Shown piece by piece: positions 1 to 8,077 of a stretch of 44,109 bases of DNA (position 1 is the stretch's first letter; every line of letters begins with the position of its first letter). This DNA comes from Candidatus Rifleibacteriota bacterium. GTDB lineage: Bacteria > Muiribacteriota > Ozemobacteria > Ozemobacterales > Ozemobacteraceae. Made by a program: the position numbers and the translations under genes. A model generated the notes under the pieces. It was not told the DNA's origin. It saw only the letters and a list, made by a program, of their open reading frames with translations, and made no database searches. The stretch is from contig JADFYG010000007.1 of assembly GCA_015233155.1 (NCBI GenBank), positions 90,181 to 134,289 of the forward strand, written 5' to 3'.

Positions 1-1635
1 GCCCAGATACATCGGGCACAGCGCCGCATGTTCGCGCGAACTTCCCTGGCCGTAGTTTTCTCCGCCTACTATGAAGCCGGCCCCCTTGCTCTTGGCCCGG
101 CCTGCGAACTCTTTATCCACACCTTCGAACAAATGTTTTGCATACTCGGGAACGTTGGAGCGCAAAGGCAGATATTTTCCAGCGGGCATGATGTGATCAG
201 TGGTGATGTTGTCGCCAACGACTATCAGGGCCTCACCCTCGATAGTCTTGCCCATTGGGGTGCCCAGTGGAAGCGGAGCGATGTTTGGTCCACGGATAAT
301 ATTCACCTTTGAACCATCACTTGGCGGGAAAATGAACATCGAATCATCGATAGTAAATCTTGCAGGCATTTTTACGATCGGATATTCGCCAAATGTGCGC
401 GGGTCGACAAATTTGCCATTTACTGCAGCGACAGCAGCGACTTCCGGGCTGACCAGAAATACCTTTGCGTCATCGGTACCGGAACGTTTTTCAAAATTAC
501 GATTAAATGTGCGCACTGAAACGCTGCCGGAGCTGGGCGCGAAGCCCATACCGATGCAGGGACCGCAAGCGCATTCCAGAATGCGGGCGCCTGCGGCGAC
601 CAGATCGCTCAAATACTTCTTGTCTGAAATCATGCGAAGGACCTGACGAGACCCCGGCGAAATTGCAAGTGACACTTTTGGATGCACGCTTTTTCCGCGA
701 AGTATCTCGGCAACGCGTGCTATGTCAGTGAAACTCGAATTTGTGCAGGAGCCGATTGCAACCTGCGTAACCGGAGTTCCCTCGAGTTCGCGAACAGTTT
801 TGACCAGATCAGGCGAATGCGGACATGCTGCCATTGGTTCTAGTTTCGTCAGATCGATCTCTATGACGCGTTCATATTTCGCGCCGGGATCGGCAGCCAG
901 AGGCGTCCAGTCGCCTTCCCGCCCCTGGGCTTTCAAAAATTTCTTCGTTACATCGTCGCTTGGGAAGACCGAGGTCGTGGCGCCAAGCTCCGCGCCCATG
1001 TTAGTTATAGTTGCCCGCTCCGGGACAGAAAGATTCTTTATGCCGGGCCCGGCATATTCGTAGACCATGCCGACACCGCCCTTGACGGTCTCGCGACGCA
1101 GAACTTCGAGAATAACATCTTTTGCCGCGACCCAGGGCGGAAGCTTGCCGGTCAGATGAACTTTTATGACGCCGGGCATTTTAAGCGTGAATGGTGATCC
1201 TGCCATGGCAAGGGCGACGTCGAGCCCGCCCACACCGATGGCAATCATGCCGATTCCGCCGCCTGTAGGTGTGTGGGAGTCGCTTCCGATGAGAGTTTTC
1301 CCGGGTTTGCCAAAACGTTCGAGATGCAGCTGATGACAAATACCGTTTCCGGGGCGTGAAAACACGAGACCGTATTTCGCGGCAATAGACTGCAAAAAAG
1401 CGTGATCATCAGCATTCTTGTAATCGGTCTGCAGCGTGTTGTGGTCAATATAATTAACAGAAAGTTCAGTTCGAACTCTCGGCACGCCCAGCGCTTCAAA
1501 CTGAAGTGATGCCATGGTTCCCGTGGCATCCTGCGTCAGGGTTTGATCCATTCGAATGGCGATTTCGCTGTTTCGAGTCAATTCGCCAGTCACAAGATGG
1601 GCTTGGAATATCTTCTGTGTCAGATTTAGAGCCAT
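1..1635 (-). CDS. acn: Aconitate hydratase (aconitase), 3' end cut off by the window
   Basis: Interconverts citrate and isocitrate in the TCA cycle using a 4Fe-4S cluster. 545 codons are visible from an ATG at 1635, preceded by CAGGAG at a good distance. The cluster ligands are present: Cys297 in GSCTNSS, and Cys357 and Cys360 in the CGPC of ECACGPCIG. Early catalytic-domain motifs (YIDHN, GSDSHTPTGGG) and the swivel-domain motif GENYGQGSSREHAAL close to the window edge also fit. The layout matches the shorter bacterial aconitase type of about 640 residues, so about 100 residues should be missing. It is the last gene of a probable unit with the zinc-ribbon protein (40 bp upstream) and the PTS protein. 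Isopropylmalate/homoaconitate dehydratase is less likely, because those usually have a separate small subunit, whereas the swivel domain is fused here. Confidence 0.95.
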   Translation of the reverse strand, partial: MALNLTQKIFQAHLVTGELTRNSEIAIRMDQTLTQDATGTMASLQFEALGVPRVRTELSVNYIDHNTLQTDYKNADDHAFLQSIAAKYGLVFSRPGNGICHQLHLERFGKPGKTLIGSDSHTPTGGGIGMIAIGVGGLDVALAMAGSPFTLKMPGVIKVHLTGKLPPWVAAKDVILEVLRRETVKGGVGMVYEYAGPGIKNLSVPERATITNMGAELGATTSVFPSDDVTKKFLKAQGREGDWTPLAADPGAKYERVIEIDLTKLEPMAACPHSPDLVKTVRELEGTPVTQVAIGSCTNSSFTDIARVAEILRGKSVHPKVSLAISPGSRQVLRMISDKKYLSDLVAAGARILECACGPCIGMGFAPSSGSVSVRTFNRNFEKRSGTDDAKVFLVSPEVAAVAAVNGKFVDPRTFGEYPIVKMPARFTIDDSMFIFPPSDGSKVNIIRGPNIAPLPLGTPMGKTIEGEALIVVGDNITTDHIMPAGKYLPLRSNVPEYAKHLFEGVDKEFAGRAKSKGAGFIVGGENYGQGSSREHAALCPMYLG

Positions 1636-1675
1636 GCTAAACTCCTGGTCCTTGATGTATTTATCTTTTGAAACA

Positions 1676-2257
1676 TTAACGCCTGATGTCTGGAGCGCCA
1701 ATCGGATTTGCCGGACGGGGAGCGGCGGGACTACCGATTGCCGCGGCTGCTGTAGCGGTTGCAGATGGAGCATTTTTTTTGAAGGCAAGCCCTGTAACAG
1801 GCATGTCAACTATTAAATCTTCATTGCCGTCCACTTCAGGCGGCTCGAGTGGATTCTTGCCCTTGGAACGTACAAGTACCAGTTCAGTATCATCATGGTC
1901 CGGGCAAGTGCCGGTTTCATCCTGTTCATAGCCGCATTCCGGGCAGCGGTAGATATCCGGGAGGTAGGCCTGATTCTCCTTCGATTCCACCAGAAACAGC
2001 TCTTCGTCCTCTTTCTTTTTATCTCCGGAAGAGGCGTCGCTCTTATCTTTGTCCTTGCTTTTCTTTTTGGAATCAGTATCGCGGGAGGAGGTGCCTCCTC
2101 GTTTCGTACGTTCGCCACTGGTAGAAGCATCGCGTGATTTTGATGCAGCCTGAAGCAGATTGACTGCCGGATCGGCAACCAATAGCAGCCCGAAAACAAG
2201 CAGAAGAGAAATCCGGCGTGGATTTCCCTTCTGTGGTGAATGACTGAGAAAGCTCAT
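1676..2257 (-). CDS. Secreted zinc-ribbon protein of unknown function
   Basis: 193 residues. A hydrophobic stretch at about residues 17-36 after a basic start looks like a signal peptide or membrane anchor. Residues 40-85 are a very charged Lys/Asp/Ser-rich linker. A compact zinc-ribbon-like site follows: Cys105-x2-Cys108-x9-Cys118-x2-His121 in the context YRCPECGY and GTCPDHDD. The tail is Ala/Pro-rich. The Cys/His pattern resembles short heavy-metal-binding domains, but I do not recognise the family. It lies 25 bp after the PTS protein and 40 bp before aconitase, so the three are probably cotranscribed. No strong ribosome-binding site is visible before the ATG at 2257. The function is unknown. 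Confidence 0.75.
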   Translation of the reverse strand: MSFLSHSPQKGNPRRISLLLVFGLLLVADPAVNLLQAASKSRDASTSGERTKRGGTSSRDTDSKKKSKDKDKSDASSGDKKKEDEELFLVESKENQAYLPDIYRCPECGYEQDETGTCPDHDDTELVLVRSKGKNPLEPPEVDGNEDLIVDMPVTGLAFKKNAPSATATAAAAIGSPAAPRPANPIGAPDIRR

Positions 2258-2282
2258 TTCAAGAAGTCTCGGCTACCGAAGC

Positions 2283-2735
2283 TCAGTCGTTCTCCCGGAT
2301 GATTTCCATGACTTCCCCGGGAGTTTTAGCTTCGAGAAGCGAATTTCTGAATTCATCGGAGCGCAGCAGACGCGAAATCTTTGCAAGAAGCTTCAGGTAA
2401 GCGCCTCCGGAGGCAACAGGTGCGAGCAATAAAAAGACAAGATGTACCGGCTGGTTATCGATAGCCTGAAAATTGACACCTTCTTTCGATCGAAAAAAGC
2501 CGACAGAAAGTTCTTTGGCCGCAGCGCAGCGAGCGTGTGGAATTGCTATGCCTCCGCCGACTCCTGTCGTTCCAAGCTTTTCACGGTCAATGAGGGCGGT
2601 CCGCATTCCGACGACATCGTCGACATTGCCCGCAGACTCAAGGATCTTCACCATCTTGTTCAGTGCCTCGTCTTTGTCCCCAGCCTGAAAATCGAGGTGA
2701 ATCATGTTTTCTTTGAAATACTCGGTCAATTGCAT
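2283..2735 (-). CDS. ptsN: PTS EIIA protein, nitrogen-type/fructose-type (PtsN-like)
   Basis: Phosphocarrier domain of the phosphotransferase system, EIIA-fru/EIIA-Ntr family. The ATG at 2735 is preceded by GGAGG eight bases away; a TTG directly before it is possible but not needed. The protein is about 150 residues, the normal length for a stand-alone EIIA. The active-site His is at residue 67 in GGGIAIPHAR, and the later HLVFLLLAP strand is typical. With no EIIB/EIIC neighbours, a regulatory EIIA-Ntr role is more likely than sugar uptake (inference). A promoter-like sequence lies upstream at 2782-2811. The gene leads a unit with a zinc-ribbon protein and aconitase, which may link PTS state to carbon metabolism. 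Confidence 0.88.
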   Translation of the reverse strand: MQLTEYFKENMIHLDFQAGDKDEALNKMVKILESAGNVDDVVGMRTALIDREKLGTTGVGGGIAIPHARCAAAKELSVGFFRSKEGVNFQAIDNQPVHLVFLLLAPVASGGAYLKLLAKISRLLRSDEFRNSLLEAKTPGEVMEIIREND

Positions 2736-2781
2736 CAAGGGTTCCTCCGGGTGAGTGTCCTGCCAGATATTTGCTTATTCG

Positions 2782-2811
2782 ATTATATGCACAATGCCGA
2801 AATGTTTGCAA
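2782..2811 (-). promoter_or_regulatory. Predicted sigma-70-type promoter for the ptsN-acn unit
   Basis: Read on the minus strand: TTGCAA (2811-2806), an 18-bp spacer, and a perfect TATAAT (2787-2782). It is about 47 bp upstream of the ptsN start in the 172-bp gap after degP. The -10 is perfect; the -35 matches four of six positions and the spacer is one base long. Confidence 0.5.
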
Positions 2812-2907
2812 ACAATTTCCGATTTTCCCGAAGCAAACTCAATAAAATTTTCGCGGATGGCAAGCAAAACGCATTTTGCGCATTTCCCCGGCGGATGGTT
2901 AATTCTG

Positions 2908-4308
2908 TCACGGAATTTGTATCAGGAGCACCTGCGAAAGATCGTCGCGAATAAGATGCAACATCAGCCGGCCGTGCTGAGGAGCTTGTTCCATGCGCTT
3001 CGCAAACTCCTCGGGAGTTGCCGTATGTTTTCCATTTACTCCCTGAATTACGTCTCCGGGCTGGAGGCCCATTCCTGAAGCGATGGATCCCTGAACTATA
3101 TCTGTAATGACAACTCCATCTTCGGCCTGAAGATGGTACTGACGAGTATTCTCCGGGTTTATTGAATCTACTGTAATCCCCAAAAAATTCTTTCCGGCAG
3201 CCAATGCGCCGCCACGTGTCTTGTGTTCCTGCACGGTAACTTCGTAATCAGCGATTGCACCTTTGCGATGAACCGAGAGCTTAACCGATTCGCCGATCTG
3301 ATGCCGGTTTATCATTTCCTGAAGCTGATCCGGCCGTGTCAAGGGCTTACTGTCTATGCTCTGAATAACATCCCCGGGCTGCAAACCAGCTTTCTCGGAA
3401 GATGAGCCCTTGATTACCTCGGTAATGAGCACTCCGTCATGCGGTATCGAAAGATATTCAGCCAGCTGATCAGTGATGGCTTGAACGCTGACTCCGATGT
3501 CAACTTTCCTTACAGATCCAAATGCAAGAAGGTCTCCGATAACGCGGCGCGCGGATGATACCGGAATGGCGAATCCTATTCCCTGACCTGATGGAAAGAT
3601 CGCGGTATTGATTCCAATAATCTCGCCTTTTGTATTCACGAGCGGTCCACCGGAATTTCCGGGATTAATTGAAGCGTCGGTTTGGATAAAATTGCGATAG
3701 GTTCGGTTTCGATCTATGGAAAGCTCGCGTCCAAGAGCTGATACGACTCCGGCGGTGACGGTCATTCCGAGTCCGAACGGATTTCCGATAGCGACGACCC
3801 ACTCTCCTACCCTCAACGAATCCGAATCGCCAAGCGGTGCGAATGACGCATTTTCTACGCCGATCTTGAGAACCGCCAGATCGCTTTGAGAATCTTGACC
3901 AACGACACTGGCCTTATATTTTTTGCCGTTTTGGAGAGTAACCTGTACTTCGTCGGCGCCGTCAATAACGTGCTGGTTAGTGAGCAGATGCCCGGCAGCA
4001 TCGATCAAAACCCCTGAACCGCTTCCACGCCTTGGAATTACATTGTTTGAGAAACCTTCCATTTCTTCCCCGAACAGATTCCCGAAAAACTGATCGAAAA
4101 ATGGATCTCCAAAACCGCGTGGCCGGGCACGCACATAATGAACTGAATCGATTGCTGCGACAGCCGGACTCACCTTCGCTGCAACATCGGCAATAAGTGA
4201 GGTTCCGAACAATTCCGACGAGGCCGCATGCACGGAAAATGCATAGATATTTACGAGAAATGCAATTAAAAAATAGCGATAATAACAACGAAAAAGAGAT
4301 TTCAACAT
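2908..4308 (-). CDS. degP: HtrA/DegP-type periplasmic serine protease with two PDZ domains
   Basis: Periplasmic quality-control protease of the Do/HtrA family (S1C). 466 residues. A basic start and hydrophobic segment (about residues 5-28, ending in VHA) form a signal peptide. The catalytic triad is intact: His113 in TNQHVIDGADE, Asp143 in SDLAVLKI and Ser219 in NPGNSGGP. Two PDZ domains follow, at about residues 266-355 (with KAGLQPGDVI) and 370-460 (with GMGLQPGDVI), as in DegP/DegQ/MucD. A GGGG-containing site precedes the ATG. It follows the sigma and anti-sigma genes in the same direction, 101 bp after the anti-sigma stop, matching the known rpoE-rseA-mucD arrangement. Control by that sigma factor is therefore likely (inference). 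Confidence 0.96.
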   Translation of the reverse strand: MLKSLFRCYYRYFLIAFLVNIYAFSVHAASSELFGTSLIADVAAKVSPAVAAIDSVHYVRARPRGFGDPFFDQFFGNLFGEEMEGFSNNVIPRRGSGSGVLIDAAGHLLTNQHVIDGADEVQVTLQNGKKYKASVVGQDSQSDLAVLKIGVENASFAPLGDSDSLRVGEWVVAIGNPFGLGMTVTAGVVSALGRELSIDRNRTYRNFIQTDASINPGNSGGPLVNTKGEIIGINTAIFPSGQGIGFAIPVSSARRVIGDLLAFGSVRKVDIGVSVQAITDQLAEYLSIPHDGVLITEVIKGSSSEKAGLQPGDVIQSIDSKPLTRPDQLQEMINRHQIGESVKLSVHRKGAIADYEVTVQEHKTRGGALAAGKNFLGITVDSINPENTRQYHLQAEDGVVITDIVQGSIASGMGLQPGDVIQGVNGKHTATPEEFAKRMEQAPQHGRLMLHLIRDDLSQVLLIQIP

Positions 4309-4366
4309 ATTATTTCCCCTTTTTCATATTGCATTTCATTTCCTCTGTCCAGACGATTTACATTTC

Positions 4367-4414
4367 TATACAGAAGCTTACTGAAATTTGCTTATGTATT
4401 CGGTCATAATTATC
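4367..4414. repeat. 48-bp dispersed repeat, copy A
   Basis: Matches 35764-35811 at 42 of 48 positions without gaps (hand alignment), beginning TATACAGAAGC and ending TCATAATTATC. This copy spans the stop codon of the anti-sigma gene and most of the gap before degP. Copy B also sits directly after an anti-sigma gene, but in the opposite orientation relative to transcription. Confidence 0.75.
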
Positions 4415-5000
4415 TGCTGCCGTTCCATTTCACAAGAGCCCCCTCAGAATGCGATATCTGACCAGGGTTCATTTCCGGATGCTGGGCACTATAGTCTGCG
4501 AGTTTGCGACGAAATGCTGAAATTTCTTCCGGAGTCAGGCGAACAAGGCGCTCTCCCGGATGTTTATCGCCTGACACGGTGGAGGGGGCATGAACGGCTG
4601 AAACCATAGGAAATGTGGATAGCACATGTCTTGTGCTGGCGTCATGTATCTGAGATGCATGTGGAAGAGAAAGGCCGAAGATCAGAAACAAACATGCGGC
4701 GATAAGACAGAACTCGAGCGGTCTGAGAGTCGACTGAAAGAAACGTTCAAGCACGGAAGGAGGTGTATCCTCTTCAGTGGTATCCGCCAAATCCAGATTC
4801 TGCCTTATAATAGCAATAATACCGGCAGGAGTCTCAGGTTGCTGCATTGCCAGCATGGTTTCGCGCAGAAGAGTTCTCGCGCGTTGGGAAAGCAGACAGT
4901 CGGGACATCCGCGAACATGGACGATAAGGCTTTCCCACTCGGGACCATAACTGTCCTCACCATGAAGTTCCAGCCAATCCGTGAATTTTCGGCAAGTCAT
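4410..5000 (-). CDS. Zinc-binding anti-sigma factor, single membrane span
   Basis: 196 residues. The N-terminal cytoplasmic part carries the ZAS signature His28-x3-Cys32-x2-Cys35 (HVRGCPDC), with an extra Cys3 that can complete the site. One membrane segment lies at about residues 94-113, and a periplasmic tail of about 80 residues follows. This is the layout of ECF anti-sigma factors of the RseA/RsrA/ChrR-like ZAS group. The start has GAGG seven bases upstream. It lies 78 bp after the ECF sigma gene, its expected partner, and 101 bp before degP. The periplasmic part has no motif I recognise; it would be the region cleaved or bound during signalling (inference from family). Confidence 0.85.
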   Translation of the reverse strand: MTCRKFTDWLELHGEDSYGPEWESLIVHVRGCPDCLLSQRARTLLRETMLAMQQPETPAGIIAIIRQNLDLADTTEEDTPPSVLERFFQSTLRPLEFCLIAACLFLIFGLSLPHASQIHDASTRHVLSTFPMVSAVHAPSTVSGDKHPGERLVRLTPEEISAFRRKLADYSAQHPEMNPGQISHSEGALVKWNGSR

Positions 5001-5078
5001 ACGACAACCTCACTAATGATCATCCCAAAAGATACTGTAATCTTTCGGCAAATCGCTTATTTTGGTTTCATTCATTCG

Positions 5079-5759
5079 CTATTCACGATTACTTATTTCA
5101 GGTGTTGATTCACATTGAACAGGCATATCGCGGAAAAACGGATCGAGAGCTTCCTGCAACAATCGCCGCCCTCTGTTAATACGTGATTTGACTGTTCCTT
5201 CTTTTAAAGACAGTATTTCGCCGATTTGCTCAAGTGACATTCCCTCAAGATCGCGGAGGATTACGGGCATGCGATAGACCTCGGGCAGTTTTGCGATGCG
5301 ATCCTGGACAGCTTTTTGAAGTTCTGACTGATACTCTTTCTGGACGACCAGATGACCCGGATCTGGGGCTGCAGGCTTGCTGAACCAGTCGAGAATACCT
5401 TCGAAGAAGGTCTTGCGATGACGGTTTCGTTCCTCCGTGAGGGTAATGCAGGTATTTGAAGCAATCCGATAGATCCAGGTCTTGAAGCTCGATCGCCCCT
5501 CGAATCGACCGACTGCCCGCCATGCACGTAAAAACACCTCTTGTGTGGCATCGAGAGCGTCCTCCGGATTATTGAAGTATCGGTGAGCTATACGATAAAC
5601 CGAGGTATGATGAAGCTCGACAAGACGATCGAACGACGACCGATGCCCTTGCGAGGCACGTCTTAAAAGTTCCCCTTCAATGTCTTGTACTTCACTGACA
5701 GGTGTAGACTCCGCGAGTGAAGAAAAAGTTCCAGATTTTTGTTCTGTATTATCTACCAT
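5079..5759 (-). CDS. rpoE: ECF RNA polymerase sigma factor, RpoE-like
   Basis: 226 residues. Region 2 carries the -10-binding helices (AHRYFNNPEDALDATQEVF, then FKTWIYRIASN). Region 4 carries the helix-turn-helix (LEGMSLEQIGEILSLKEGT, then VKSRINRGRR). A Ser/Glu-rich N-terminal extension of about 30 residues precedes region 2. The ATG at 5759 overlaps the end of the upstream Ser/Ala-rich gene by 7 bp, and no good ribosome-binding site is visible, so translational coupling is likely. It is followed by its zinc anti-sigma and by degP. The family and neighbours indicate an envelope-stress sigma factor; the inducing signal cannot be read from sequence. Confidence 0.93.
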   Translation of the reverse strand: MVDNTEQKSGTFSSLAESTPVSEVQDIEGELLRRASQGHRSSFDRLVELHHTSVYRIAHRYFNNPEDALDATQEVFLRAWRAVGRFEGRSSFKTWIYRIASNTCITLTEERNRHRKTFFEGILDWFSKPAAPDPGHLVVQKEYQSELQKAVQDRIAKLPEVYRMPVILRDLEGMSLEQIGEILSLKEGTVKSRINRGRRLLQEALDPFFRDMPVQCESTPEISNRE

Positions 5760-6616
5760 ACGAAGAAAGGCATACTTTTTTTAATCACCGTAGATTTCCC
5801 TTCGTGAATACCAATCTGGAAAGTTTCACTTTTCCACTTTTTGTCGTGCGAAACCGGACCAGCGCGATACAGTCGAATGGTCAGGAAATGATATCCGACA
5901 GGGAGAGTGAGCTCAGGGAAGACAAAAGTGCGGCGATGAAATGCCTCTTCGACACCTTTATCGCCCGTATTGAGTGCAGCAAGAGCAACATCTCCACGCC
6001 AAACTTCGACGCGCTGCGCCACCATCGAAAACATTCGCGGCGTTCGCTCCTGAACTGTTTCAATAGTGAGCAGGAGCCTTCCTCCCTTTTTCTGATCTTT
6101 GGAATTAGTCTTTGGAGAATCAGATAATATCGGAAGCTCAGGCTCTGGAAAAGACGCGTTCGAATCTGACTGAATAGCTGGGATAAATTCAGTGGCCGAT
6201 GCAGAAAACTCAGATGTTGAAGCATTCGCTGCAGTTGAAACCAAAGCATCTGAAGCGGAGGCAGTCGTTGCCACTGAAGCCAATGCATCAGAAGTAGAGG
6301 CAGTCGTTGCGGCTGAAGCCGAATCATCTGAAGCAGAGGCAATCGCTGCTACTGAAGCCAACGCATCAGAAGTAGAGGCAGTCGTTGTGGCTGAAACCGA
6401 AGCATCGGCTGTAGATATAATAGTTGTTACTGAAGCCTCAGTCGATGAAGCAGTCGCTGTGATTGAAGCCACAGTATCGCTGGAAATTTCTGGAATAGCC
6501 CCGGCCGTTGCCGGCAATATTACAAAACCTGTCATGACCACGATACCGACAACGATCGAAGCCGAACTTAAAAATATTCGATTACGTGTGAGGAACTTGC
6601 AATATTCACGAAACAT
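5753..6616 (-). CDS. Secreted Ser/Ala/Thr-rich repeat protein of unknown function
   Basis: 287 residues from the ATG at 6616. A basic N-terminus and a hydrophobic run ending in PATAGA look like a signal peptide. Then comes a low-complexity region of 13-residue repeats of the type ASTSDALASVATT. The C-terminal domain of about 110 residues looks beta-rich (LLLTIETVQERTPRMF, VEVWRGDVALAAL, FPELTLPVGYHFLTIRLY) and may be a small beta-sandwich. The frame stays open upstream to a TTG at 6757, directly after the HD-GYP stop. That stretch contains a palindromic repeat (6620-6648) and has no convincing ribosome-binding site, so I prefer the start that begins the signal peptide. It overlaps the sigma gene start by 7 bp, suggesting cotranscription with the envelope-stress unit. 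I do not recognise the family. Confidence 0.65.
   Translation of the reverse strand: MFREYCKFLTRNRIFLSSASIVVGIVVMTGFVILPATAGAIPEISSDTVASITATASSTEASVTTIISTADASVSATTTASTSDALASVAAIASASDDSASAATTASTSDALASVATTASASDALVSTAANASTSEFSASATEFIPAIQSDSNASFPEPELPILSDSPKTNSKDQKKGGRLLLTIETVQERTPRMFSMVAQRVEVWRGDVALAALNTGDKGVEEAFHRRTFVFPELTLPVGYHFLTIRLYRAGPVSHDKKWKSETFQIGIHEGKSTVIKKSMPFFVW
6232..6440. repeat. 39-bp tandem repeats coding for 13-residue Ser/Ala-rich units
   Basis: Successive copies of a 39-bp unit occur inside the secreted protein gene. Nearly identical segments containing GCATCAGAAGTAGAGGCAG begin 78 bp (two units) apart, with related variants between them. The encoded repeat is of the form TASTSDALASVAT. 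Copy edges are approximate. Confidence 0.7.
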
Positions 6617-6619
6617 CAC

Positions 6620-6648
6620 GTAGGGGCGGGTTTCAAACCCGCCTTTAC
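6620..6648. repeat. REP-like palindrome, family 2, copy 1
   Basis: Left arm GTAGGGGCGGGTTT, one-base loop, and a right arm AAACCCGCCTTTAC that is nearly its complement (two mismatches). The same family occurs at 35812-35840 (degenerate) and 37845-37873 (perfect). This copy lies just upstream of the preferred start of the secreted Ser/Ala-rich gene. Read on the minus strand it stays open and would code for GGFETRPY. Confidence 0.85.
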
Positions 6649-6757
6649 AAATGGATGATGCGAATTCACGCATGATTGCCACATAATTTTGCAAGTTGCT
6701 CGTGTTATCGAAATGTGAATCATGAGAGTCGGTCATCCCGCTCTTGGTGAAGTTCAA

Positions 6758-8008
6758 TCAGATTTTTGGAGGGGCGCTTTCCCGAATATTGAGAACTGAT
6801 GCATCTGCGGCGCCTGTTATAAAAAGACTCTTGTTATCATTAAGATCTATCTCGACACGGTCGACTACAGGGCTTCCGTCCGCTGCTCTCAACAGCTTTA
6901 TGGTAGGTCTAAGAACCGTTTTCGGATTTGGGCGCAACACGAGGCCAACCGAGCCATTACTGAGCATGACAAGACTTCCCGAAGGATAGATCGAAAAGCG
7001 TCGCATGAATGCCGTCAGAACGGCTGGATCAAATTGAGAGTCGACACCACTCATTATGATCTTAACGGCGTCATAGGGAGCCATCGCTGTACGGTACGGT
7101 CTATCGGTTGTCAGAGCGTCATATACATCAGCTACGGAACAGATGCGGGCGAACAGTGAAATTTCTTCACCTTTGATGCCCTTGGGATAGCCGCGACCCT
7201 GGAATTTCTCGTGATGTTGAAGACATACGAGTCGCGCCTGCTCGCTGATATCGCCGGATTTACACAGGATTTCATACCCCATGGTGGGATGCTGCTTCAT
7301 CTCGTTAAATTCCGCATCGGTGAGCTTTCCGTCTTTGTTAAGTATGGAAAGAGAAACTTTTAGTTTCCCGACATCATGCATGAGCGCTCCAAGACCGAGT
7401 TCATGAAGTTCATCGGGGGATACTCCCAGCTCCTGGCCTAGCAGCACGGACAATGTCGCAACATTGATATTATGCGTGAACGTATAATCGTCGAATGACT
7501 TGATGTTTATCAGGTTCATCAGTGCGTCCGGACACTGAATGATCTCGTCGACCATGTGGCCGACAACCTCTTTTGCGCTTTTGGTATCGACACTCTGACC
7601 AACCCGAACGCTGTTGATGACGTTGGAGACAACCTTGAACGCCATGACTTGCGTCTGTTTCGAAACCAGCACCTGCTCGCCTTCGGTGATGGTTTTCATC
7701 TGCGGGAATTTTTCGAACAGCAGATCGCAGCTTTCAGCTATTCCCGAGATATTTTCGCTGTCGTCGATATCCGAAATCTGGAAATTGCCGACGACGTATT
7801 CCCTGCCGTCATCACAACGCAGATAGAGGTCTTTCCGGATCATGAGCGCATCGATTTCATACGAGCATTCAAGGCCTCGCATGACGAACGTCGATGTCAT
7901 TCTCTGGTGGGCAATCATGTCTCCGGGAATCCAGACGAACTCCCGGCAACGCCCTACATATGCATAACCGGAGAAAATCGATATATTAAAAAGTGTAGTA
8001 TTTTCCAT
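6758..8008 (-). CDS. HD-GYP domain protein, probable cyclic-di-GMP phosphodiesterase
   Basis: 416 residues. An N-terminal region of about 140 residues has no recognised domain and no membrane segment. The HD-GYP domain follows, with His211-Asp212 in LMHDVGKLK, the HHE at 265-267 (LQHHEKFQG) and Gly-Tyr-Pro at 273-275 (GRGYPKG). The later stretch ARICSVADVYDALTTDRPYR is typical. All metal-binding and signature positions expected of active HD-GYP enzymes appear intact, so hydrolysis of c-di-GMP is likely. A C-terminal extension of about 80 residues contains a small beta-rich region. The ATG at 8008 sits just after a strong hairpin (8018-8043), and no clean ribosome-binding site is visible outside it. 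The start therefore carries some doubt. Confidence 0.92.
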   Translation of the reverse strand: MENTTLFNISIFSGYAYVGRCREFVWIPGDMIAHQRMTSTFVMRGLECSYEIDALMIRKDLYLRCDDGREYVVGNFQISDIDDSENISGIAESCDLLFEKFPQMKTITEGEQVLVSKQTQVMAFKVVSNVINSVRVGQSVDTKSAKEVVGHMVDEIIQCPDALMNLINIKSFDDYTFTHNINVATLSVLLGQELGVSPDELHELGLGALMHDVGKLKVSLSILNKDGKLTDAEFNEMKQHPTMGYEILCKSGDISEQARLVCLQHHEKFQGRGYPKGIKGEEISLFARICSVADVYDALTTDRPYRTAMAPYDAVKIIMSGVDSQFDPAVLTAFMRRFSIYPSGSLVMLSNGSVGLVLRPNPKTVLRPTIKLLRAADGSPVVDRVEIDLNDNKSLFITGAADASVLNIRESAPPKI

Positions 8009-8017
8009 GTAAATTCA

Positions 8018-8043
8018 AATGGACCACCTTTCGGTGGTCCATT
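8018..8043 (-). terminator. Hairpin between carboxypeptidase and HD-GYP genes
   Basis: Eleven-base-pair perfect stem with a four-base loop. On the minus strand the core is GGACCACC-GAAA-GGTGGTCC, with a GNRA-type loop, followed by TTTGAATTTA. It sits 35 bp after the carboxypeptidase stop, so it probably terminates that gene. It also falls 10 bp before the HD-GYP start and contains the only AAGGTGG ribosome-binding-like sequence there. Confidence 0.7.
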
Positions 8044-8077
8044 ATAGCACTATTTGAGACGGAAAAAAACGCAGTAA

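Noticed and set aside
6192..6623. 143-codon Glu/Ala/Val-rich plus-strand frame
   Set aside because: It mirrors the 39-bp tandem repeats of the minus-strand secreted protein and has no independent support.
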